Shown piece by piece: positions 1 to 5,341 of a stretch of 5,567 nt of DNA. A model generated the notes under the pieces. That model searched no databases, was not told the DNA's origin, and saw nothing but the letters and a program-made list of their open reading frames with translations. The DNA comes from an uncultured Lachnospiraceae bacterium (lineage in GTDB: Bacteria > Bacillota > Clostridia > Lachnospirales > Lachnospiraceae). The position numbers and the translations under genes were made by a program. Where the stretch lies: NCBI GenBank assembly GCA_905236585.1, contig CAJOQZ010000288.1:1-5567 (forward strand), given 5' to 3'. Numbering within the stretch: position 1 is the first letter of the stretch; every line of letters begins with the position of its first letter.

Positions 1-1
1 A

Positions 2-535
2 GTACTGTCCAACGAACGAAGTGAGTTGATGACAGCACTGGCATCCGACAGAGTAAGTCAGATAATAACTTGCGTTATTAGAGGAGAGGAATATGCTCGC
101 GCATTGAAGCAGTTGGAGAGCCTTCTGTCAGCGGGTAAACAGTATGCCATTATGGACATGAGCCTTGCCGATGCTTCGGGAGTGGCTTTGCACGAATTGA
201 ACGGAATGATTTCTGTATCAATGTCATTGCCGTTTGTATTGAAGGAGGGTAATACGATTACAGTTTACCGCGTGTCAGAGGACGGAACGAATGTGCTTTG
301 TGATTCTGCCATTCAGGACGGCGTATTGACGTTTTCGACAAACCACTTTTCTGCCTACGCGTTTATCGAAGTGGCGGAAAGCGCGGCAAATGACACGGCA
401 GCTGATATAGCAAATGCGACAGGCAAGGCGGCATCCCCGAAGACGGATGATGCTTCGACGGCGATGCCGATGTTGCTGCTGTTCTTATTCGCGACAGCAT
501 CCTTTATGGTACACACGGCAGCAAAGAGAAGATAG
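2..535 (+). CDS. C-terminal part of a cell-surface protein with sortase-like tail (5' partial)
   Basis: The frame is open from the left edge, with no stop before the first TTG/ATG pair (26-31) and no clear ribosome binding site there, so this is probably the end of a longer gene. About 177 residues are visible. Numbering from the TTG at 26, residues 60-115 hold a beta-rich pattern (ISVSMSLPF, ITVYRVSEDG, then LTFSTNHFSAYAF) that I recognise from the ends of Clostridia/Lachnospiraceae surface proteins, often after repeat or Ig-like domains. An Ala/Thr/Asp-rich linker follows, then SPKTDD (137-142), a hydrophobic stretch (about 147-165) and a terminal KRR. That order is the layout of an LPXTG-type cell-wall sorting signal, with the usual Gly replaced by Asp. 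I infer an extracellular protein anchored to the wall, or left in the membrane if no sortase accepts the motif. The ligand or enzymatic role is not visible. The gene ends before a strong terminator at 584-631. Confidence 0.75.
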   Translation, partial: VLSNERSELMTALASDRVSQIITCVIRGEEYARALKQLESLLSAGKQYAIMDMSLADASGVALHELNGMISVSMSLPFVLKEGNTITVYRVSEDGTNVLCDSAIQDGVLTFSTNHFSAYAFIEVAESAANDTAADIANATGKAASPKTDDASTAMPMLLLFLFATASFMVHTAAKRR

Positions 536-583
536 AAGAAACGATTTTTATATTCGTTACAATTCAGCGCACAATGTAAGCAA

Positions 584-631
584 CAGAACCGTCGCTATTA
601 GTGGTAGCGGCGGTCTGCTTTTTATTTTATT
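584..631 (+). terminator. Rho-independent terminator of the surface-protein gene
   Basis: A GC-rich hairpin pairs 584-597 with 605-617: 13 base pairs, including one G-T wobble at 592/610 and a bulged A at 588. The loop is 598-604. It is followed directly by a T-rich run from 619 (TTTTTATTTTATT). It lies about 50 bases after the stop at 535 and should isolate the coiled-coil gene downstream from read-through. Confidence 0.88.
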
Positions 632-644
632 GCCGAAAAATCTG

Positions 645-673
645 TTGCAACAACCGACGGCGGGGTGTATATT
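645..673 (+). promoter_or_regulatory. Candidate sigma-A promoter for the coiled-coil gene
   Basis: A -35-like TTGCAA (645-650) and a -10-like TATATT (668-673) are separated by exactly 17 bases, directly after the upstream terminator. The expected transcription start falls at about 680, which is the ATG of the next gene, so the mRNA could be leaderless. Both boxes deviate from consensus and the call rests only on spacing and position. Confidence 0.4.
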
Positions 674-679
674 TGTATC

Positions 680-1924
680 ATGGATGTTAAGAAATTTCTG
701 ACTAAAAACACAAAGATCGTCGTCTTGATTCTCATGTTCTTCGTCTGGCTTGCCTTGCTCGGCATCTTCGGAAGATCAAGGACCGCTGCCGGTGATCCGG
801 TGACAAGATTTTTGTTTTTTGCGGCTCTGATCGGGCAGATTTCCGCTGTTTTTATGATGGCGTTTTTTGGATTTAACGAAAAAGCGGATGATGGCATCAC
901 CATCGATGAGACAACGTATAAAAAGGATGACGTCTTGCGCCTTTCGGAAGGTCGCCGGCAGTTGTCCGAACAGTTGAACGCCGCGCAATCCGAAATTGCG
1001 GCGAAGAATGGCGAAATTGAAGAGAAAAACGCAGCGATCGAAGCAAAGGACGAAGAGATAGCGGCGAAGGACGAAAAGATTGCGGAAAAAGACGCGCAGA
1101 TAGAAACGAAGGACGCCGAACTTGAGGCAAAAGAGGCAGAGATAGCGGCGAAAGACGAGGAGATAGCAGCAAGAGAAGCACAGATAGAAACGAAGGACGC
1201 CGAACTCGAAGCAAAAGAGGCACAGATCAGAGAACAAGAAGCAGCAATCAAAGCGAAGGACGAAGGGATTGCGGCGAAAGACGAGGAGATAGCAGCAAAA
1301 GACGCGCAGATAGAAACGAAGGACATTGAATTAGCGGAGAAAGATGCTGCCCTTGCCGCAAAAGAATCCGAATTGGAGGAAAAGGCAACCATTATCGCGG
1401 AAAAGGACGCCGCATTAGAGAAGAGGGCTTCCGAAGCAACAGAGAAAGACGCCGCCGCCTTGGCAATAGAATCGAAACTGGCGGAGAAAGATGAAGCCAT
1501 TGCGGCAAAAGATTGCGAATTGGCGGAGAAGAATGCAATTATTGCGGCAAAGGATTCCAAGTTGGAGGAAAAATCAACTGCTATCGCACAAAAAGATGCC
1601 GCGTTGTCGGAGGCGTTACAACAGAAGTCGCAAATCGCCGAAGAGCGGGACAATTTGAAAAAACAACTTGCCGCACGGCAGGATTCAAAAGATGCATCCC
1701 CCGACGAGGGCGTGCTTTCCCAGATCAAGCAGGAAGCGGACAGCATCAGCGACGCCGCAGCAGACGCAAGCCGCTTAGGGCTTGAGGCGGCAATGCGTGC
1801 AGCGGCGCTTGGCGAAGCGGGGGCGGAATTTGCCAAAGTCGCAAACGAAGTCCTGTCTTTCGGCAAAGCGGTAAATCGTTCCGCCAAAACGATCCGCAAA
1901 CTATCGTCGCCATCCACGACCTAA
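680..1924 (+). CDS. Membrane-anchored heptad-rod protein with MCP-tip-like C-terminus
   Basis: The product has 414 residues from the ATG at 680; a GTG at 665 would add five but has no ribosome binding site. Two hydrophobic helices lie at about 12-31 and 43-65, joined by a short loop, with a Lys-rich N-terminus suggesting both ends are cytoplasmic. Residues 105-314 form about 30 consecutive seven-residue units, mostly x-[IL]-x-x-K-[DE]-x, predicting a long helical rod of roughly 30 nm. A normal coiled-coil segment (about 315-333) and a short linker follow. Residues 356-391 align without gaps to the chemotaxis-receptor signalling tip (I..IA.QTNLLALNAA, then GE.G.GFAVVA.EV), keeping LEAAMRAAALGEAG and FAKVANEV. 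The positions equivalent to E. coli Tsr N381, E385 and R388 are E369, R373 and A376, so CheA/CheW coupling is doubtful. There is no ligand-binding domain, no HAMP and no full receptor hairpin. The function is unknown; a scaffold or a degenerate receptor are both possible. The start has only a weak GGCGGGG 14 bases upstream. Confidence 0.85.
   Translation: MDVKKFLTKNTKIVVLILMFFVWLALLGIFGRSRTAAGDPVTRFLFFAALIGQISAVFMMAFFGFNEKADDGITIDETTYKKDDVLRLSEGRRQLSEQLNAAQSEIAAKNGEIEEKNAAIEAKDEEIAAKDEKIAEKDAQIETKDAELEAKEAEIAAKDEEIAAREAQIETKDAELEAKEAQIREQEAAIKAKDEGIAAKDEEIAAKDAQIETKDIELAEKDAALAAKESELEEKATIIAEKDAALEKRASEATEKDAAALAIESKLAEKDEAIAAKDCELAEKNAIIAAKDSKLEEKSTAIAQKDAALSEALQQKSQIAEERDNLKKQLAARQDSKDASPDEGVLSQIKQEADSISDAAADASRLGLEAAMRAAALGEAGAEFAKVANEVLSFGKAVNRSAKTIRKLSSPSTT
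992..1621 (+). repeat. In-gene heptad repeat array (21-bp units, about 30 copies)
   Basis: This stretch encodes about 30 successive seven-residue units in one register, most with Ile/Leu at position 2 and Lys at position 5. Some DNA copies are nearly identical. A 28-base stretch at 1145-1172 recurs exactly at 1271-1298 (offset 126 bp, six heptads). CAGATAGAAACGAAGGAC occurs at 1097, 1181 and 1307, and the first two copies match over 26 bases. All offsets are multiples of 21 bp, as expected if the array grows by in-frame duplication. Toward the 3' end the units diverge: heptads 22 and 23 lose the pattern. Confidence 0.9.
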
Positions 1925-1982
1925 CCGATTGCCGTTTTTCTTCTATAGAGCGGCTGCATCGTGGGCGGCAACAAACGATTCC

Positions 1983-2020
1983 TTAGGAACTGCAGATTAT
2001 ATGTCTACAGTTCCTTATTT
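1983..2020 (+). terminator. Palindrome acting as probable terminator between convergent genes
   Basis: AGGAACTG (1985-1992) pairs with CAGTTCCT (2008-2015). After one C/A mismatch the stem continues AGA/TCT (1994-1996 with 2004-2006), leaving a seven-base loop. On the + strand it is followed by TATTTT, so it could terminate the coiled-coil gene 60 bases upstream. On the - strand no T-run follows. It overlaps the stop codon (2005-2007) and last codons of the reductase gene on the other strand. Its arms resemble the terminal repeats of the element at 3310-3473, so it may be a repeat-derived terminator. Confidence 0.65.
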
Positions 2021-3009
2021 TCGACGGAAATCCGGTCGATCTTTTCTAATTCCTCTTTTGAAAAAACGGTGTTTTCTGTCGCCTTGATGTTGTCAAGTAT
2101 TTGGGACGGCTTGGAAGCACCGATCAGCACAGACGTTACGCTCGTATCTTTTAAGATCCATGCAAGAGCCATTTCGGACAGGGTCTGTCCGCGCTCTTCG
2201 GCAATCCCCCGAAGAGATGCGATCTGTTCTATCTTCTTGTGAGTAATCTGGTTTTCGTTCAAAAACCTTCCGTCTGTCCGCACTCTGCTGTCCGCCGGAA
2301 TCCCATTTAAGTATCGGTCTGTCAAAAGCCCCTGCGCAAGCGGCGAAAAGCAGATAAGCCCCTTTTCTAACGATTTTGCCATATCTTTCAGCCCGTTCTT
2401 TTCGATCGTTCGGTCAAAAATATTATACCGGTTTTGGTTGATGACAAACGGCACGTGTTTTTCGTTAAGAATTGCGCATGCGCCATTTAGCGTTGCGCCG
2501 TCATAATTGGAAAGTCCGACATAGAGCGCCTTGCCGCTCCTTACAATCTGCGCAAGGGCTTCCATGGTCTCTTCCAGCGGCGTGTCCGGGTCCATCCGGT
2601 GGTGGTAGAATATATCAACATACGAAAGATTCATACGTTTGAGGGATTGGTCGAGACTGGCAATGAGGTATTTCCGGCTGCCCCAGTCGCCGTAAGGACC
2701 TTCCCACATATAGTAGCCCGCCTTTGTGGATATGATCAATTCATCCCGGTATTCAGAAAAATCGTCTTTAAGGATTTTTCCGAAATTGCTTTCTGCGGCG
2801 CCTTCCGGCGGACCGTAATTATTCGCCAGATCAAAATGTGTAATCCCATGATCGAAGGCAGTTCGGCAAAGTTCCCGCATGTTCTGATAATCGTGGTCTG
2901 CCCCGAAATTGTGCCACAAGCCGAGTGAGATTGTCGGGAGTTTCAGCCCGCTGTTCCCGCAGCGGTTGTAGGGCATGGATTGATATCGTTCCTTTGACGC
3001 CTGGTACAT
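2005..3009 (-). CDS. gpr: Aldo/keto reductase, L-glyceraldehyde 3-phosphate reductase (YghZ) type
   Basis: The 334-residue product closely follows the E. coli YghZ/Gpr pattern: RCGNSGLKLPTISLGLWHNF near the N-terminus, ITHFDLANNYGPP (56-68), DELIISTKAGYYMW (89-102), GSRKYL and SLDQSLKRM (110-125), LAQGLLT (224-230) and VTSVLIGAS (291-299). The aldo/keto reductase tetrad is present: D60, Y65, K96 and H137, with an NADPH-binding segment at about 294-307 (IGASKPSQ then N307). E. coli Gpr (about 346 residues) reduces L-glyceraldehyde 3-phosphate and other aldehydes such as methylglyoxal with NADPH in the cytoplasm; the same reaction is inferred here. The start is supported by AAGGAG (3019-3024), nine bases before the ATG. 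The gene stands alone and converges on the coiled-coil gene. Substrate choice within the YghZ and Kv-beta-like group cannot be settled from sequence alone. Confidence 0.88.
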   Translation of the reverse strand: MYQASKERYQSMPYNRCGNSGLKLPTISLGLWHNFGADHDYQNMRELCRTAFDHGITHFDLANNYGPPEGAAESNFGKILKDDFSEYRDELIISTKAGYYMWEGPYGDWGSRKYLIASLDQSLKRMNLSYVDIFYHHRMDPDTPLEETMEALAQIVRSGKALYVGLSNYDGATLNGACAILNEKHVPFVINQNRYNIFDRTIEKNGLKDMAKSLEKGLICFSPLAQGLLTDRYLNGIPADSRVRTDGRFLNENQITHKKIEQIASLRGIAEERGQTLSEMALAWILKDTSVTSVLIGASKPSQILDNIKATENTVFSKEELEKIDRISVENKEL

Positions 3010-3069
3010 AACTTACGTCTCCTTAAATAATAGTAATTTGCTTAGCCTTTTTTCAAATAAGAGCAACTT

Positions 3070-3097
3070 ATTTTAACATACCTTTAGGGTAAAACAA
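3070..3097 (-). promoter_or_regulatory. Candidate promoter of the aldo/keto reductase with a small dyad
   Basis: Reading the - strand, TTGTTT (3092-3097) and TAAAAT (3070-3075) are 16 bases apart, giving a leader of about 50 bases before the ATG at 3009. The spacer contains a short dyad, TACC-N5-GGTA (3079-3091), placed where MerR-type regulators usually bind between the promoter boxes. No regulator gene is in the window, so the operator role is a guess. Confidence 0.4.
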
Positions 3098-3157
3098 CTT
3101 TTAAGTATTGTAAATACAAAAATTATAGAGATTTCAATAGGGAAGTCATTTTTTGTA

Positions 3158-3229
3158 TTGAGAACAAACAATCTTTGTGTGAGGTTAAGGCTTTTTTGCC
3201 GTCGAACACAAAGATTTGTTTGTTCTCAA
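3158..3229. repeat. 72-base near-perfect inverted repeat
   Basis: The left arm, 3158-3180, starts TTGAGAACAAAC and ends CTTTGTGT. The right arm, 3206-3229, is its reverse complement apart from one extra base in an A/T run. The 25-base centre holds GGC-TTTTTT-GCC. No T-run follows the stem on either strand, so it is not a standard terminator. It sits between the leftward reductase promoter and the rightward hydrolase promoter. It could be a small mobile repeat, a cruciform or protein site, or a processed RNA hairpin; nothing here decides between them. Confidence 0.8.
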
Positions 3230-3277
3230 GGAAAGATTCAATGCAAATCGATTTTCGCGAGTTTTCAAAACTTCCAC

Positions 3278-3306
3278 TTGTATCAACATATCAAGGCTTG
3301 TATAAT
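3278..3306 (+). promoter_or_regulatory. Sigma-A-like promoter upstream of the hydrolase-mscS-asnS cluster
   Basis: TTGTAT (3278-3283) and a consensus TATAAT (3301-3306) are exactly 17 bases apart. The expected start, at about 3313, lies just inside the left end of the repeat element at 3310-3473. A transcript to the hydrolase ATG at 3520 would have a leader of about 205 bases containing the whole element. This is the best promoter match in the window. It may drive the gene cluster or a small RNA made from the element. Confidence 0.6.
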
Positions 3307-3309
3307 AGA

Positions 3310-3473
3310 TTAAAAACTGTAGACAAATAATATGCACATTCTGACTTGTCTTCATCTCCATCTGCTTCGTTGACCTCAATCGCTGATGCACTCGCATCAC
3401 CTCATTCGGTCGCCTTGCATATGAAGCTGAATCCATCGTCATAATGCACAGATTATTTATCTGCAGTTCCTAA
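3310..3473. repeat. MITE-like quasi-palindromic element with 36-bp terminal inverted repeats
   Basis: The left end, 3310-3345 (starting TTAAAAACTGTAGAC), is the reverse complement of the right end, 3438-3473, which on the - strand starts TTAGGAACTGCAGAT, at 28 of 36 positions. Nested on nearly the same axis are GCTTC/GAAGC (3364-3368, 3423-3427), GACC/GGTC (3372-3375, 3408-3411) and a perfect central hairpin TGATGC-ACTC-GCATCA (3384-3399). The single strand would therefore fold as a long rod. There is no transposase gene and no convincing coding frame, and I see no clear target-site duplication. Its terminal sequence recurs in the palindrome at 1983-2017. I read it as a small non-autonomous repeat element or a structured RNA; a database match is needed to choose. 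Confidence 0.6.
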
Positions 3474-3505
3474 GATAAAAAATCCGCTTGAAAACGAATA
3501 TGGAT

Positions 3506-3510
3506 GGGAG
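3506..3510 (+). promoter_or_regulatory. Ribosome binding site that decides the hydrolase start
   Basis: GGGAG touches the ATG at 3511 directly but lies nine bases before the in-frame ATG at 3520. Normal spacing therefore favours 3520, which removes three residues (MHI) from the longer reading. Confidence 0.6.
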
Positions 3511-3519
3511 ATGCATATT

Positions 3520-4428
3520 ATGTCGGAGTTTAGTGAAAAGTTGATAAAGGATTTTTCGGAGGCAGATGACGTCCGGGATGCGGGATTGACGGAACCGGAT
3601 GAGATCATCGCGTATAAGGATATTGCATATGGCGCGGATGAAAAATGGCAGGTGCTTGATGTGTCCCGTCCGAAAGCGGCGGGCGCACAGACCAATGAAC
3701 TGCCGGTGATCGTCAGCGTCCACGGCGGCGGCTGGGTATACGGCGACAAGGAGCGCTATCGTTTTTACTGCATGGACTTGGCAAAACGCGGTTTTGCCGT
3801 GGTGAATTTCACCTACCGTCTGGCGCCGGATTTCAAGTTTCCTGCGCCGGTCGAGGATACGAATCTTGTCATGCAGTGGTGCTTTTTGCATGCAAAAGAG
3901 TACGGGCTTGACATGGATAATCTGTTTGCTGTCGGCGATTCCGCCGGAGCGCATATGCTGGCGATCTACGCCTGCATCTGCACCAATGGAGAGTATGCTA
4001 AAAACTATGACTTCAAAGTGCCGGAGGGGATCGGTTTCCGGGCGATTGCCTTGAACTGCGGGCATTATGAGGTGAGGCTGGATGCAACGGCGGATCAGAT
4101 GACGCGGGAATTGATGCAGGATCTGCTTCCCGGCGGCGGCACGCCCGAGGAGCAGAAACTTGTCAGTCCGAACCGGCATATTACCGGCGACTTTCCGCCG
4201 ACGTTTTTTATGACGGCGCCGAAGGACTTTTTGCTTCCGCAGGCACAGGTGCTTCAACTTGCGCTTGTGGTCGCGCAGGTGGATTTTACATACCGTTTTT
4301 ACTGTGACCCGCAAAGTTCCCTCGGGCATGTGTTCCATCTGAACTTAAAGTCCGAATGGGCAGACAAATGCAACGACGAGGAATGCGACTATTTCCGTTC
4401 ATTCCTTGTGCCGAAGGAGGAAAAATGA
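3520..4428 (+). CDS. Alpha/beta hydrolase, HSL/BD-FAE-type carboxylesterase
   Basis: The 302-residue product has the marks of the hormone-sensitive-lipase-like esterases (Abhydrolase_3 and BD-FAE families): the oxyanion-hole motif HGGGW (68-72) after a beta strand (PVIVSV), then YRLAPDFKFPAPVED (99-113), typical just before the nucleophile domain, and the nucleophile elbow GDSAG (139-143, Ser141). Asp236 (PKDFLLP) and His270 (LGHVF) are the likely remaining triad members. There is no signal peptide or membrane segment, so it is probably a cytoplasmic hydrolase of short-chain or acetyl esters; the substrate cannot be read from the sequence. The start at 3520 is chosen over 3511 because of ribosome-binding-site spacing. 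The stop is one base before the mscS ATG, and the mscS ribosome binding site lies in its last codons, so the two genes are probably translated from one mRNA. Confidence 0.85.
   Translation: MSEFSEKLIKDFSEADDVRDAGLTEPDEIIAYKDIAYGADEKWQVLDVSRPKAAGAQTNELPVIVSVHGGGWVYGDKERYRFYCMDLAKRGFAVVNFTYRLAPDFKFPAPVEDTNLVMQWCFLHAKEYGLDMDNLFAVGDSAGAHMLAIYACICTNGEYAKNYDFKVPEGIGFRAIALNCGHYEVRLDATADQMTRELMQDLLPGGGTPEEQKLVSPNRHITGDFPPTFFMTAPKDFLLPQAQVLQLALVVAQVDFTYRFYCDPQSSLGHVFHLNLKSEWADKCNDEECDYFRSFLVPKEEK
4414..4420 (+). promoter_or_regulatory. Ribosome binding site of mscS inside the hydrolase 3' end
   Basis: AAGGAGG lies nine bases before the ATG at 4430 and overlaps the last codons of the hydrolase. It fixes the mscS start at 4430 rather than at an upstream alternative codon and suggests translational coupling. 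Confidence 0.8.
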
Positions 4429-4429
4429 T

Positions 4430-5323
4430 ATGATAGAGCAACAGGAAGAGATTATTTCCGGTACGGAAACGTTAGTTAGAAAACTGATCGCGAATCTTCC
4501 GAACGGCGTGGTAAAAAGTTACCTGTACGGCGTTCTGCCGGAAGTAATCGGATTTTTTTGGTCGGTGGTATTTGCGCTGATCGTTTACGCGGCGGGCGTT
4601 CGGGTAATTTCCGTTTTAATCAAATTGATCCGCAAACCGTTCGAACTGCGGGGTGCCGAGCGAGGGGTGATTCAGTTTATCACATCCCTGTCCAAAACGG
4701 TGCTGTACGCGGTGCTTCTGGTAATCATCCTAACTTTATTCGGCGTATCGACAGCATCCATAGCCGCAGCGATCGCTTCAATCGGTCTGGCGGCGGGACT
4801 TGCACTACAGGGGTCGCTTTCGAACTTTGCGGGCGGCGTTTTGATTTTGCTTCTTCGTCCGTTTGTGATCGGCGACTATATTATCGAGCATACGCACGGC
4901 AACGAGGGGATCGTATCGGAGATTACGATTTTTTACACGAAGCTGCGAACGATCGACCACAAGATTATCGTCATCCCGAACGGCGTTTTAGCAAATTCCT
5001 CCCTTACCAACGCGACCATGAGCGACAAGCGGATGATCCACTTGAACGTCGGCATTGCTTACAGCGACGATATCTCCAAAGCGAAGGCTGTTTTGGAGCG
5101 GATTGTGGAAAAGGAGGAACTGCGGCTTAAAGGGGAAGAGACGCAGGTCTATGTCGACGATCTCGGCGAGAGCGCGGTAATCCTCGGTTTGCGGTTCTGG
5201 GTGGCGACGGGTGACTACTGGACGGTGCGCTGGCGCACATTAGAGGAGATTAAGTTAGACTTCGACGCAAACGGCATCGGAATCCCGTTCAACCAGTTGG
5301 ACGTCCACGTCGTTCAGTCATAA
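4430..5323 (+). CDS. mscS: Small-conductance mechanosensitive channel, MscS family
   Basis: The 297-residue product matches the compact E. coli MscS plan (286 residues). Three membrane helices lie at about 36-60, 81-106 and 109-142. The pore helix carries GLAAGLALQGSLSN (119-132), then GGVL and LLRPF. L120 and L124 correspond to the pore-seal leucines L105 and L109 of E. coli, Q127-G128 to Q112-G113, and G136 to the hinge G121; E. coli G101 is Ala116 here. The cytoplasmic beta domain has the conserved KIIVIPNG (178-185), followed by the C-terminal alpha/beta region ending near the family's usual length. The homoheptameric channel opens under membrane tension and releases solutes on hypo-osmotic shock. 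It starts one base after the hydrolase stop and ends 18 bases before asnS, with no promoter or terminator visible between, so the three genes probably share a transcript. No obvious defect is seen. Confidence 0.95.
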   Translation: MIEQQEEIISGTETLVRKLIANLPNGVVKSYLYGVLPEVIGFFWSVVFALIVYAAGVRVISVLIKLIRKPFELRGAERGVIQFITSLSKTVLYAVLLVIILTLFGVSTASIAAAIASIGLAAGLALQGSLSNFAGGVLILLLRPFVIGDYIIEHTHGNEGIVSEITIFYTKLRTIDHKIIVIPNGVLANSSLTNATMSDKRMIHLNVGIAYSDDISKAKAVLERIVEKEELRLKGEETQVYVDDLGESAVILGLRFWVATGDYWTVRWRTLEEIKLDFDANGIGIPFNQLDVHVVQS

Positions 5324-5341
5324 TCAGGAAAGGAAAGGCAT

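Noticed and set aside
992..1621. Regular repeats considered as a CRISPR array
   Set aside because: The period is 21 bp with no unique spacers, and the frame encodes a continuous heptad pattern.
622..1917. 431-codon open frame on the - strand opposite the coiled-coil gene
   Set aside because: It is rich in Ser/Ala/Phe repeats that mirror the GAA/GCG/AAA codons of the heptad array, has no ribosome binding site, and runs through the upstream terminator's T-tract.
1925..1972. GCCG...CGGC hairpin just after the coiled-coil stop considered as its terminator
   Set aside because: Only four base pairs around a 16-base loop, and the T-run lies inside the loop rather than after the stem.
3185..3442. 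85-codon open frame on the - strand across the promoter and repeat element
   Set aside because: No recognisable protein pattern. It starts inside the element, crosses its terminal repeat and ends in the 72-base inverted repeat; no ribosome binding site was found.
3415..3445. TTGCAT...CATAAT as a second promoter nearer the hydrolase
   Set aside because: The spacing is 19 bases and the -10 is imperfect, so it is clearly weaker than the pair at 3278-3306.
3310..3473. 6S RNA, suggested by size and rod shape after a good promoter
   Set aside because: There is no terminator on the + strand after the right arm, and I could not recognise the conserved central bubble; the terminal sequence also recurs at 1983-2017, which favours a repeat element.
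3457..4338. 293-codon open frame on the - strand opposite the hydrolase
   Set aside because: It is antisense to a clear hydrolase with an intact triad; its Arg/His-rich composition is typical of a shadow frame.
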